Source: Rhynchopus euleeides
Taxonomy: Eukaryota; Euglenozoa; Diplonemea; Diplonemida; Diplonemidae
Assembly: GCA_963210315.1 (NCBI GenBank)
Contig: OY723242.1
Span: 1,240,001 to 1,304,000 of the forward strand
Length of the DNA stretch: 64,000 nucleotides
Direction: 5' to 3'
Shown here: positions 10,230 to 20,747 of the stretch, in pieces
How the letters are laid out: the number at the start of each line of letters is the position of its first letter
Numbering within the stretch: position 1 is the stretch's first letter
Translations under genes and position numbers: made by a program
Notes under the pieces: generated by a model
Told to the model about the DNA's origin: nothing
Databases searched by the model: none
What the model saw: the letters and a program-made list of their open reading frames with translations, nothing else

Positions 10230-10809
10230 CGAGGCTGACGAGCGGTGGGCGCAACAGCAGCGCCACAATGACAGGGTGGACAAACAGGTCACCTCTCTGG
10301 TTGACTCGGTGCAAAAGCTACTCGAACACCTAGGGGGGCAGCAGAAACAGAAGGAGACCCCCGCCCCTACACCTGCACCGATACCGGTCCCGACGGCAGC
10401 GGATAACGGCGATATGGCGAGGATGAAGGAGGAGATGGCGAAGCTGGGCCAACAGATGGCGCATCAACGGACGCTGATGGCGCAGCAGCAGGCGCAGATG
10501 GAGCAGCAGACGCTGACAATGATGGGCCTGCAGGGGGAACTCATGGGGACGAAGAAGGAGCTGGAGGACACGAAGCAGGAGAAGCAGGACCTGAGGGATG
10601 AGGTGCTACGCCTGAAGAACGAGCTAGAGAAGGCGAGGGCGCGTGCTGACCTCGAGCGCGCGAAGCCCAACACCGACCGTGGAGCAGACTCGACGGAGAC
10701 GGCGGGAGCGGCGAGGCAGCGGGACGACGGGAAGGACCGGAGCGGCCAGGCAACCGAGGAGTCGAAAACGGGGAAGAAGAACAAGAATAAAACACCCCAC
10801 CAGCATTAA
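7300..10809 (+). CDS. LINE-A ORF1: RNase H-like remnant, OTU cysteine protease, Gln-rich and coiled-coil tail
   Basis: The first ATG inside the element is at 7300; the frame is also open back through the element edge into the host repeats (from 6925). The N-terminal part holds three imperfect repeats of the form DAGRADAQQPAD. At about 7930-8180 the protein resembles an RNase H fold (NERAAAVRALLAGLQEL, then MWTDVCDAV), but the first catalytic Asp is absent. An OTU domain follows at about 8404-8820: the catalytic motif GGGDCLF has its Cys codon at 8443, GTWVGHVAAKAVADS follows, and the catalytic His lies in HYVAVV (codon 8797). The C-terminal third has a CAG-encoded polyglutamine run (10196-10228) and a coiled coil (about 10400-10650), and ends in a lysine-rich tail. 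OTU enzymes cleave ubiquitin chains or act as viral-type proteases; which applies here is unknown. Confidence 0.85.
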
Positions 10810-10811
10810 CC

Positions 10812-13800
10812 GTGGAGGGGGTGAGCCCCCCTGAGGCTGCGGCGGCAGGAACGGCGTTCGTTAGCGCCAATGTGACGTCGCTGCAGCAGAACTTCTCCGC
10901 GTTGGTCGGGGCGGCGGAGGAGGGCACGCAGGTGATGCTTGTGCAGGAGACGAAGTGCACCGAGAGCAGCCAGACATTCGTCACCTGTGAGCTGCGAGAG
11001 CTGGGCTGGGATGTGGTGTGGGGCAAGCCGCTTCCAGAGTGGCGGTCAGATACGGAGGCGAAGCCGGGGGGCGTAGCAATCCTAGTGCGAAGGGGCATCC
11101 CTCACAGGTGGGTCGAGCCCCTATCGGACAACGAGCGGCAGCTGTGGGACACAGGAAGGTGGGTGCGCGCGAAGGTGGCCCTCAAGGATGGATCAGCCTG
11201 GTTGGACTTCACCTCTCTATATTGTGACGTGCAGAATGAGGAGAAGCGTGAGGAGCAGTTGATGACCGCCTTCGAGTCGGTGGCGCGTGAAGGAGATGTG
11301 CCGTGCGTCATCGGGGGGGGACTTCAACACAACGGCTGTTGAGTCTGCCACGCTCAGCGCGAGCCTAGACACGGGCATATGGCTGGACGCTGCGAAGGAG
11401 TACGCCGTGGCACACGACGTGGAGCCGGATGCGACGTATGTGTCGACACGCAGGCAGAAGGACGGCCTCAGGCAGTCGCAGTCGCGTATCGATTTTGTCA
11501 TGCTGAACCGGGCTGCCTTCCTCGGGCTGCAGCAGGTGCAGGTCTTGCAAGTCACGGGGATACCCCAACACCGCCCCATCGAAGTGAAGCTGCAGTTAGA
11601 CGCCTACGACCAAATGGTGAGCCGCTTTCGCGTACCGCGAGGATTCCCTGTCGATGAGGCACAAAAGCGGTTACAGCGGGCGCGGGACACGTGGAACGAA
11701 GAGTTGCACTGGGGGGGAGCTGCTGGAGACCCCGAGGCAATGTGGCGACGCTGGAATACCTGGGCGGAGGACTTTCTCTGCGAGGCGTGTGACGAGCACC
11801 TCGAGTGCAAGCAGCAGTCCTACCGGGGCAGAGGCGAGTGTCGTGACCCGACGGAGGTGCGGGCAACGACGAAGACGGACAAGCAGACCGGTGATCCCCT
11901 GATCATACGTCAACGCCGGCTGCTTAAGTGCCTCGGTCAGCTGGACGAGTGTATCGGGTATGCAATGAGACCGAAGAAGACAGGAAAGAAAGAAAAGAAA
12001 GGGGAGTGCAAACTGAGCCAGGCATCGAAGGACGTCGAGCAGGCCTGGGTCCACGCGCGAGACACCATGGCGAGTCTCACAGACCTGCGCCCCCCGGTGG
12101 AGCAGCCGCAACTGGAGGGGCTGCGCGATTGGCGTAGGAATGTGAGACAGAAGTTTGACACGCTGTGCAGGAAGGTAGCGCAGGACAGGACGCGCCGCTG
12201 GAAACACCGTCTGCGGGAAGCTTGGGAGAACGCCCCGAAAGCGGTCTTCGACTTTTGCAAGGAGGTGGAGTTCAAGAAGGTCACGTCGCTGAAACGGGGC
12301 GACGGGACCTTCACAGCCAATTACAAGGAGCAAGACGAGCTGCTGCGCGAAGCGTGGTCCCCTATCTTCCGGCGGTTCCAGGACCAGCCCGAGCCGACGT
12401 ACGAAGCCTTCAGGGAGCGCTTCGAAGCGGACATCGCCGGGAGAGGGAGCGAGATGAAGCTGTCAAAGCTTGACGGCAACGACCTGAGGAAGACACTGCG
12501 GAAGATGAAGACGCGGACGTCGGCTGGGGTCGAAGGGTGGCGCATGGCAGAACTGAAGCAGCTGCCGACACCACTTCTGGACAGGCTGGCGGACGTGTTC
12601 GACGTGGTCGAGAGGACTGGCAAGTGGCCAAAATCATTGATGCGTGCGCTGATCTCGCTGATCCCGAAGGGGAATGGTGATGGGCCCCTGGAGCAGAGGC
12701 CGATCACGGTGACATCATGCGTGTACAGGCTCTGGGCAGCCACGAGGCTGAGGAGCCTGATCAAGTGGCAGGAGTCATGGGTGACGGATGGGCAGCACGG
12801 GTTCCGCCCACACCACGGGACCGATGCGCTGTACTGGAAGATGGCGCTTCGCGTCGAGAAGGCGCTGCTCCAAGGAGACACCAGAGCTTTGTGGGGGTTC
12901 ACGATTGACTTCGCCAAATGCTTCGACCGTGTTCCCCACGAAATCTCACTGGCGCTGGCGACTGAGTGGGGTGCACACGATCGCATCATGCGACCGCTGA
13001 GAGCGGCCTACGGCACCCTGGAGAGGAGGTTTAAGGTCGGGGGTATCGGTGTGGGCGAGCCGTTCTGCTGCACCAACGGCATTCTGCAGGGATGCCCGCT
13101 GTCGGTGGTGCTCCTCAACGCAATCATCGCGGTGTGGACGCACGCCATCGAGCGCGAGGCGGGGGTGAAGGGTGAGGCCTACGCCGACGACATTTACGCC
13201 CTCGACGAGAATAAGGAGAAGGTGGCGCAGGCAGCGGTGATCACGGAGGACTTCATCACCCTCACGGATATGGAAGCGAAGCCTGAGAAGTGCGCAGGCT
13301 TCACTACGGATAAAGAAGGGGAGACCTCCTTCGGGCTGAGCCACGGGGTGTTCCCCCACAAGAAGTCGCTGAAGACTCTCGGCGCCGACATGGTCTTCCA
13401 GGGAAAACAGAAGAGGGAGACGTTCTGCTCGCGGGTGAAGAAAACGACGAAGGTGCTGAAGCGGATCCGCAGAACGCCATTGCGATTCGCTGAGAAGTGC
13501 AAGCTGGTGAACTCGCTGGCGCACTCGATGATGTTGTATGGCTGCACGGTGACGGACATCCCTGCGTACTTGGAGAGGGATACATCGCTGGCCTGCGTGC
13601 AGAGTGTGTGGGGGGAGACGCGCAAGCAACGGTCGCACACCATTGTAGGCCAGGTGCTGGCGCCCACGGTGATCGACACGAAGGTAGCTGTGCCGCAGAT
13701 GCGATTTCGGACACTCCTGCGCCTCGTCAAGGACAGGGAGACGCATGACCTTGCGCGGGAGGTCTGGGAGCTGAACAAGCTGAGGGCGGACAACAACATG

Positions 13801-15507
13801 CAGGGCCCCATCGCGCTGCTGCAGAGGGACTTCACACGCCTTGGCTGGGACTGGAGGAACAACTTCGACATGATCGGCCTCAGGTGTGGCCTCCAGGTAC
13901 ACATCGACACCTTCGATGCCGGGAGGTGGGGTCATGAGATGCGGGAGGCGCAGCGGGCCAAATACTTCACGGAAGTGGCCAAGGAGCGCAAGTCGATGGT
14001 GGGTGTCGAACGCGGCATCGACAGAGAGGCGACGAACGCGCTGTGGAAGGACCGGGGGACGGACGTCTACGTCGCTGGGGTGATACAGGGCAACATCGCG
14101 GGGGCAACTGCGACGGGGCAACATCTGGCGGAGAAAAGGATACAGACGACCGCATTGTGCCGCTACTGCGAAGACTCGGTGGAGACCCACATGCACATGT
14201 GGTGGCGGTGCCCCAAGTGGGCGCGTTTGCGTCGAGGTGCGGAAGACCTGGTTCAGGAAGCACGCACGTGGCCGGAGTGTTTTGCCAGGTGTGGCATTGT
14301 GCAGAAGGGATGGCTCACCGCTGTGGCCGGACAAGAGCAGCGGCGGGTTGGGATCGTATCGAGGGTGCAGAGGTTGATGGCTGACATTGCCATTGCGCGA
14401 TTTGACGAGGACAAGGCAGGTGACAAGGCGCGCAGAGTGGCGGAGCGTGAGCGATCGGGGTTCCCGTGGAGCTGGACACCTCCAGGCCCTACCGTCACGC
14501 TGAACCCGCTTGAGCGCGCAGTCTGGTGCAGGAACATCAAGCGGCGCTGGGCGGGCGATGAAGAGATGTTCTGGGCGTTCCGCGAGTGGCTCGCTGCGTT
14601 GAGCTGGTCTGATGACACAGCGGTGGGGATCACGCAGCTCGAGCTCGCGCTGGACTTCGAGGCCTTCTCGGGCCTGGACCTGGGGGAGAGTCTGAGTCTG
14701 AAAGAACGGGCGGACAAGATGGGCGTCCTGCTGCGGCAGGCAGGGGCGGCGGGCAACGGGCGCGAGGTGCGCAAGGGAGTGGAGAATCGCAGCATCCACA
14801 CCCTGAAGACCTTCGGGGCACCGCCGCTGGCAGGCTTCACGTCGCGCCCCAGGCTGACGATGACACAGGAGGTGGAAGACATCCTGAGACGGGTGCAGGC
14901 CTCTGCGAAGACGAAGTTCCTTCTAAAGAGGGAAGCAACTGCACGGAAGGAGGCGGCGCACGTATGGGGTGAGGACGCGGTGGTCGAGCACGCACCCGGC
15001 CGTGCGCAGAGAGCTGAGCAATGGGAGAGGAAGTGTGCAGAGTGGAGGGATCGTGTGGATGAATGCAGCGCGAGGGAAACGAGCACCGAACTGCCAGTGG
15101 GCGACCCGGTGACGGTGCCAGATGCGAGGCGGAAGGTAGCAGGTGAACGCGCATGCCGGCAACACCAGCGAGTGCGGTGCGAGGACTGCATCGAAAACAA
15201 AGTCGAGATGCTTGAATGCTGCTGCGCGCACCACCACCCAGACGAAGGCGTTGAGGAGCGGTGCGCAAAGGTTGTGGACATGTGCGAGAGGCACAGCAAG
15301 ACAGCGTGTGGGGCCTGCCTGAGGGCAGGGACGTCCGCCGCGATTTGCTGCAAGAGGCACCACGCATGCGTAAAGCACAACAGGGAGTTGTGCGACAAAT
15401 GCAAGGGCAAGACGGGCGCACGCAGAGTGCAGGTGGAAGAGTGCTGCAAGAAGCACCACCCGAAGAGCGGCGATCGCACCCTCCGTGGGATGTGGGGGTT
15501 GCGATAA
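10812..15507 (+). pseudogene. LINE-A ORF2: APE endonuclease and reverse transcriptase, one frameshift
   Basis: The endonuclease begins with NVTSLQQNFSAL and has QETK. It continues after a frame change with GDFNTTA and SRIDFVMLN, the hallmarks of APE-type nucleases. The change falls in a run of eight G at 11313-11320, where seven would keep the frame, so it is either a decay mutation or a sequencing error. The reverse transcriptase shows DFAKCFDRVP, NGILQGCPLS and the active-site YADD (13180-13191). A CCHH-type knuckle (CRYCEDSVETHMHMWWRCP) follows near 14160-14215. The last 110 residues (about 15150-15475) form an unusual Cys/His-rich array. No RNase H is present at the C-terminus, unlike LINE-B. 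No ATG starts this ORF: its frame opens at 10791, overlapping the end of ORF1, and the first ATG comes only after conserved endonuclease sequence. Confidence 0.85.
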
Positions 15508-15627
15508 CGACACGGGACCAAGTGGCGCTGCCTGCTCCCCCAGTCGGGGGGAGTTGGGTAAGTCACTTTTCAAAACATATACGTCCTTGCTGCTGTGAAG
15601 TCGACAGGGTCTGCACTCAAATATGCT

Positions 15628-16154
15628 CCTCACCCTTGTCACCAGGGGGGATAAAATCCAACTTGCTGCCTTCACGTGGCGCCCCCTGTGATTACCCTCC
15701 TCCGAGGGGAAACTAAAGCAAGCTCTGGTAACTCATTTTCCGCTGTGTGCCCTGTTTCATATATGCGGAGGGGCCCTTTCTGCACGGCTTTGGTTTTATT
15801 GATGTTGTGGTGTGCGTGGTTTCTTTTCCCCTTTTTTGTTGTTTTTGCAGCATTTTATGCTGTCGGGTGAGCTTCCGCCCCATGGGGGGCGCTCCTTCCG
15901 GCTTGCGCCGCCCACCCATCTCGCCCCCGTCCCCTTCCCACATTCTTTCTTTTCTTTTAGGGGAGACGTCCTCGCAGTGGCTGTTTGGCCTGACGCGATT
16001 CCCCGCCTCAAAGCAGACCCACCAGGCAGCTACTCAAGGCACATGAGGAGCGAGAGGCGTCAACGGGCGCAACGCCCCTCCCTGCGGTCCGGCTTCCGCC
16101 ACGTGGCTGACTCAAAGCAGCGCAGTGACCAACGGGAGCGACATGGAAAAAAAA
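15628..16154 (+). mobile_element. SINE-A copy 1, inserted in gene copy A
   Basis: An insert of about 527 bp, flanked by a short direct repeat of host sequence (ATGCT at 15623-15627 and 16155-16159) and absent from copy B. The constant part starts at GGGGGGATAAAATCC (15645) and ends at GAGCGACATGG plus an A9 tail. It contains two pyrimidine tracts followed by AG (before 15850 and before 15961) that look like splice acceptors. Copies 2 and 3 lie at 47618-48294 and 50127-50641. The variable 5' ends and the A tail indicate retroposition. An open frame through its 3' half reads in frame into the next DUF4116 block. Confidence 0.8.
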
Positions 16155-16770
16155 ATGCTGATATGACATTCTACGAAGACGAGGAGGTGGTGCTCGCAGC
16201 CACACACAGTGAGGGGCATGCTCTTGAATACGCCGACCCTTCGTTCCTCAGCAACCGAGACTTCATGCTTGCAGCCGTATACGCAAGTGCGGGTGCGCTC
16301 TTGAGTACGCCAGTGCTTCACTGTGCCGTGACAAGGAGCTTCAACTGGCGGCCGTGTTGCAGGACGGGAGGGCGCTGCAGTACGCTGACCCTTCACTGCG
16401 AAGCGACAGGTCGGTTGTGCTTCAAGCGGCTCGTGCACACGGCTATGCTCTGCAGTTCGCCGATCCTGTGTTCTGTGGTGACGAGGAGGTGGTCCTCGCA
16501 GCCGTGACGAGTTGCGGCAGTGCGCTGCGCTTCGCCGACCACACACTGTGGAACAAGCGTGAGGTGGTGCTGGCGGCTGTGCGCCAGGAGGGTTGTGCCC
16601 TGAAGTTCGCCCCCACAGCGCTGTGCTGCGACAAGGAGGTGGTGCTGGCGGCTGTGCGTGCCGACCCAGACGCCTTCATCTACGCTTCTGCCCCGCTGCG
16701 CCGCGACAGCGACGTCGCTGCTGCCGCCTTCCCTGGGACGACGAGACTGAGCTGGATCAGAACAAGCTGA

Positions 16771-17104
16771 GCTGCATTAGCAGAAGAGACGCCGCTGGCT
16801 CTGAGAACCTGTGATCACCGCCCCTGATGCAGCTTGTGACACTATAACCTTCAACACGCCACCTTGGTGTTGCCTTCGCCGCGGTCTCCGTGCAAAGGTA
16901 TGCACCGCGTGCCCTGCTGCGTGTGGGTGTGAGGTGGCTTGTCAGTCCTTCAACCCTCCCCACCCCCACCCCACCCGCCCTCCTCCATGCATCATCTGCT
17001 CCCCCATCAGCGCCCCCACCCAACCGCCTCCCACCTACAGGTCCCGATGTTCGCGTTTGTCGTTAATAAAACATGCCTCAGGTAGAGGCAGTAGTGTTTG
17101 ACTC
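16771..17104 (+). other. 3' flank of gene copy A with AATAAA signal
   Basis: Non-coding sequence, C-rich at 16955-17040. AATAAA at 17065-17070, about 295 bases after the stop, could serve as the polyadenylation signal of the original DUF4116 gene. The assignment rests on position and hexamer only. Copy B has lost this flank. Confidence 0.35.
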
Positions 17105-17800
17105 ACAGCCAACATAGCTCTCAGTGGGGCCGTGGATGGTGTGGATGCATCCATGCATGCATCCACGGCATCCAGGGATGCCCGAAAATGTCAAAAAATG
17201 GATTTTCGATTTGGCACAGGAAAATCGCTGAAAACCCCAAAAATCGACCAAAAAACGTCGAAAAACCGATTTTTGGGCCCATTTTTCACCCAGGAACACG
17301 TTTTTGGGCCTCTGTAAAATCGATTTTTGGGATATTTCGCGATTTTGGACAACTACTCGCCCAGCCAAATTCGATTTTTGGCTGAAAATTGCAGGGAAAT
17401 GCAACCGTTTGACGATTCAGGCCGTTTTAACCCCTTTCGTGGACTTTTTGGTTTCAGAAGGGTTTTAGGGGTGTCCATACCGGCCCTTGGCACATTTCCT
17501 TGAAATTTCATCCCCTGCAGGCAAACCGGGTATGGATGCCTGTATGCATGCCTGCATTCATCCATGCATGCAGGGATGTGTGCATGCATCCATCCATCCA
17601 TCCATCCATGCAGGCATGCCTGCATGGATGCATGCATGCACACATCCATGCATGCAGGCATACAGGCATTCATCCACTGCAGGCAGGCCTGCATGCAGGG
17701 CTTCGGAGCTCCAGGCTGTGTGTGGATGCATCCACAAAAGTTGTGGATGCATGCGCTGCATGCACGGGAAATACTGAGAGCTATGCAGCCAAATACTGCT
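17105..17800. repeat. ATGC-type simple repeats around an A/T-rich foldback
   Basis: Positions 17130-17180, 17530-17700 and 17720-17770 are built from GGATGCATCC and CATGCATCC tetranucleotide-like repeats. Between them, 17185-17400 is rich in AAAATCG and CGATTTT words on both strands, allowing long imperfect hairpins. Similar CGATTTTT-rich stretches recur at 29700-29850, 41040-41100, 58310-58460 and 60780-60910, so this is a common intergenic sequence type in the genome. The ORFs here merely translate the repeats. Confidence 0.6.
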
Positions 17801-19156
17801 GCCGTGAGTGAGGTGCTCGCAGCGTGTGGGGCGCTGCGGGCGAAGTGGGGGGTTGGCTGGGACAGCCAACATGGCGCTGTGCGTCGCGTGCTTCTTCGCG
17901 GACCACCTCGCACGCGGGAAGACCCCGCAAGCGCCGAGTCAGTCCGCCCTGACCGAATGGTGGGCGACTGCTGGAGGGTCCATGGGACTCTCCACGGCAG
18001 AGGTGGCCGTACTACAGGATGCGTGCAGGATTGAGTAGGGTTTGAGACCGCCCGTCTCCCCCAGCCCCCCACCCCAGGTACCTTAGGTGACTGTAAATAA
18101 CCGACTCCCGACTCCCGACTCCTGACCCCCAAACCTTATTTACAGCCCTGCCCCCCGCCTCCGCGCCCTGCGCTCCCCTCCGCCACTGGACGCTGCGGGC
18201 GGGGGTCTGCCGAGCCGCACATCTGGAGACGCCCGAAGGATGTCACGCAGTCCCGCAGTGCCACTGCCCACTCCGCGGCATCCCGTCACGTGGGTGGCTC
18301 GCAACGAGCTCGCGGACCGGCGCAATGCGCTCACCCGCCTGGGCTGGCGCCTTGTTGGGGCAGTCGAAGAGCCCCCATGAGCATATGTAAACCACTTTAC
18401 CTTCTCCCACGCCAAAGGGCACGCGCCTCCCAGGTCTCATCACCTCCTTCTCTTCCTTCCACAGGCCGTCAGACGCGTCGGTGTCGGCGACTGCCTGCCC
18501 CCGGTGAGGGGGCACCATGCGGCTGTCCTCCCCCCTGCCGGTGGCTGTGCCTGTGCTTTGTGCACCCCTCCCCCAGGCCTGTGCCTTGTGGATGCTGGAT
18601 CTCCAGATTCGGCCCTTTCTTGTCCCCCCGACCCTCAGGCCAACCCGGTTGATTTGTGCGCTGCTTGTCGTTGCAGGAGAGGGAAGCGGTCCGCCGAGTG
18701 CGATGGGGGTGCTTGTGCTTCAGCAGGCGCTCTCTGAGATCGCCATCTCACAGTGCATCGCCGCCACCCGCCGCTACTCCTTTGTCTTCGCCTGCAACGC
18801 ATTCCACAGCAGAGGGTGAGGTCCTTCTGTTGTCAGGCGCATCACCGTTTGGTGGTGGGGGTCGGGGGTGGGGGCCGTTCGTGGGGTCAGGAAGCTGTGT
18901 GTGTGTGTGACAAGTGAAGGCAGCACCAGAGCTCGCTCGGTGGGCTCAGTGGACAAGCGAATCTGCAGTGTGTATTCGGTGCACAGAAATAAAACAATAC
19001 CATGACAGTAGAGCTCGCTCGGTGCGACCTCGCGCAGCTGGGGCAATGGCGGATTCCCACAAGCAACGCGGCGTGCGGTTACCTATGGGTTCTGAAGGGC
19101 AGGTTACTGGCTTTCCCCCACCGACGCTTTTCCAAAAAGATTCATGTGTGTGTGTG
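17801..19156. other. Region of small uncertain ORFs and possible exons
   Basis: Small open frames occur at 17871-18038 (MALCVACFFADHLARG start), 18241-18378 and 18517-18819 (hydrophobic N-terminus). Acceptor-like sequences such as CTTCCACAG (about 18456-18464) and GTCGTTGCAG (about 18668-18677) lie between them. They could be exons of one spliced gene, but no domain is recognisable and no single splice model is forced by the sequence. A TG microsatellite lies at 18896-18909, and the stretch at 18970-19010 duplicates the 5' flank of the WD40 gene at 28784. Confidence 0.3.
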
Positions 19157-20315
19157 TGTGTGTGGTTATGAAGTTTTAAGGCGGTGTCGCCCTGCACGGG
19201 CAGTAGCACCTCCCCTTCAGTATCGCACTCCCGAAGGATTCCCCAACACGACGTGACACCGGTTTCGACGCGTACTCTTCGTACCCCTCCCCCCGGCCGC
19301 GTCTCTTCAGCGAAGAACCGGGGATAATCGGACCAGGGCTAGCTAAACCCTGGTGGTGTCACGGGTGGGGTTGGAGAGGGAGAAAAAGGAAGAAATGAAG
19401 TTGCGAAAAAGTCAAACACTGACACGTGAAATCAATAAAAAGGGTGGTATATATCGCCCCCTTGCTGCGACGAAGACACTAAATAGTCAGGCCGCTTCAA
19501 GAGTCTTGAGGGCTTGAAGGAAGAAACAGGTTGCTGATGAGTCTCAGGAGCAGGCACCTTTTGTCCGCCCACATGACCTTCGCCCGAAGGCGAACCTCGT
19601 CCAGCTTGGCTCGATCGCCACAGAGAAGGGGATCATTCTCCGCTGTGGTGAACATCTTAAAAACCGAGGGTGCAGAGGTGGGGCAGCCCACTGGTGCGAC
19701 AGCAGGCCGCCCCCGGATAGCTATAACTAGTGCATAGGAAGAATACGACGGCACACGCAACAGATGCCGAAGGCACAACGGCGGGTCACTTTTAACCACC
19801 AGAGGAGTGGCACTCCCGAGGGGTGGGGAAGGGGGGGTAGTCACAACACTTTCGAAGGAAGAAAAGGGGCAAATGGGATGTTTTGTGCAAGGTAGAAAGG
19901 AAGTCACAACATGAGGCAGGGGGGATTGCTCATCAGGCCTGGGGGAATAGAGGGTTTGTGTGTGGTTATGAAGTTTTAAGGCGGTGTCGCCCTGCACGGG
20001 CAGTAGCACCTCCCCTTCAGTATCGCACTCCCGAAGGATTCCCCAACACGACGTGACACCGGTTTCGACGCGTACTCTTCGTACCCCTCCCCCCGGCCGC
20101 GTCTCTTCAGCGAAGAACCGGGGATAATCGGACCAGGGCTAGCTAAACCCTGGTGGTGTCACGGGTGGGGTTGGAGAGGGAGAAAAAGGAAGAAATGAAG
20201 TTGCGAAAAAGTCAAACACTGACACGTGAAATCAATAAAAAGGGTGGTATATATCGCCCCCTTGCTGCGACGAAGACACTAAATAGTCAGGCCGCTTCAA
20301 GAGTCTTGAGGGCTT
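19157..20315 (+). mobile_element. TRIM-like miniature LTR element
   Basis: Two 359-bp direct repeats, 19157-19515 and 19957-20315, are exactly 800 bases apart and appear identical by eye. They enclose 441 bp with no significant ORF. The element sits in a TG microsatellite that continues on both sides, so the target duplication cannot be delimited. A purine tract (GGGGGAATAGAGGG) directly precedes the right repeat, as a polypurine tract would. No tRNA-complementary primer site was recognised. Size and layout match TRIMs or retrozymes (non-autonomous LTR elements with repeats of about 350 bp), and the near-identity of the repeats suggests recent insertion. Confidence 0.75.
19181..19363 (+). ncRNA. 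Candidate structured RNA inside the left LTR (repeated at 19981-20163)
   Basis: Perfect complementary stems can be traced: GGTG/CACC (19183, 19207) with inner GCCC/GGGC; CCTTC/GAAGG (19214-19218, 19233-19237); a closing 9-bp stem CGTGACACC/GGTGTCACG (19252-19260, 19355-19363). The closing stem encloses three hairpins: GTAC/GTAC (19272, 19281), CCCCGG/CCGGGG (19291, 19318) with inner CTTC/GAAG, and ACCAGGG/CCCTGGT (19332, 19348). This gives a cloverleaf-like four-way junction. A diverged copy at 20316-20540 keeps several stems through compensatory changes. Function is unknown; no known ribozyme core was matched. Confidence 0.55.
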
Positions 20316-20540
20316 TGTGTGTGTGTGTGTGTTGAACCAGTTTGAAGGTGGTGTCTGTTCAGCGGGACATCTCGTCAGAAGCACCTCCCCTCACGTCTGT
20401 CACTTCGTGAGGATTCCCCCCTCCGTGACCCCAGTTTCGTTCGTACTCACGTACTCCTTCACTGGGCGAACTCTTCAGCGTGAACCAGCTTCCTTGGAAC
20501 TCAGGGTGCTCAAGTGCCAAGCTGGTGGGTTTAAAATCCT
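20316..20540 (+). repeat. Diverged relative of the TRIM LTR
   Basis: After a TG run, this sequence follows the LTR in order: GAAGG, GGTG, AGCACCTCCCCT, GAGGATTCCCC, CCGTGAC, AGTTTCG, CGTACTC, GTACTCC, ACTCTTCAGCG. Identity is partial, with many changes, so it is an older copy or a separate subfamily. It loses similarity after about 20500 and lacks the right arm of the closing stem. Its value is comparative, because it shows which helices are conserved. Confidence 0.6.
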
Positions 20541-20747
20541 GTGCCTGGAATTTTGTCAAAAAAATATCACGTTTTCGCACCAGGCCTGGGCGGGGAACGA
20601 GCCCTTTTTCCAGGTTTTTTGGGTCGGGGAACCAGGTTTTTTCTAAGAATGTTTACAAGGGATTTTTTGCTCGCCCCCCCACAGTTTCTAGGCGCGTGCC
20701 CGTCAGGCGGGACTTTTTTCTCTGATTTCTCTCCGCGTCATCATTGA

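Larger units (their letters stand above)
7114..15581 (+). mobile_element. LINE-A: full-length non-LTR retrotransposon with OTU, endonuclease and RT
   Basis: An 8468-bp insertion flanked by a 19-bp duplication, CGTCCTTGCTGCTGTGAAG, at 7095-7113 and 15582-15600. Gene copy B has the unoccupied site at about 57677-57700. It encodes two ORFs in the order ORF1 (OTU cysteine protease) then ORF2 (APE-type endonuclease, reverse transcriptase, zinc-binding C-terminus). The 3' UTR is only about 74 bases, without a poly(A) tail. Known precedent for a cysteine protease in non-LTR elements is Dualen/RandI of Chlamydomonas, but no restriction-like endonuclease was recognised here. Orientation is sense relative to the host gene, and ORF1 is in frame with the host. 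Confidence 0.88.
5067..16770 (+). pseudogene. DUF4116-repeat gene, copy A, broken by three insertions
   Basis: The host gene can be followed in blocks at 5067-6417, 6944-7113, 15601-15627 and 16155-16770, which align block by block with copy B (45578-58133). The breaks are element B (6418-6923), LINE-A (7114-15581) and a SINE-A copy (15628-16154). Each has a direct repeat of host sequence at its edges. A two-base insertion near 16281 (relative to 57843 in copy B) shifts the frame before the last block. That block ends naturally at 16770 after further DUF4116 repeats and a divergent tail reading FPGTTRLSWIRTS. An AATAAA follows at 17065. The ancestral product would have been a ubiquitin-like domain followed by about 20 short repeats. 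The present locus cannot make it as one protein unless the insertions are spliced out, for which no consistent GT-AG solution was found. Confidence 0.8.

Noticed and set aside
12946..14799. 617-codon minus-strand ORF
   Set aside because: Shadow of the GC-rich LINE-A ORF2, which carries clear RT motifs on the other strand.
19400..19450. Hammerhead ribozyme in the TRIM LTR (CTGACACGTGAAATC)
   Set aside because: The core needs CTGANGA and GAAA around a short stem. Positions equivalent to G8 and A9 are wrong here, and the CTGATGAG at 19535 has no matching GAAA.
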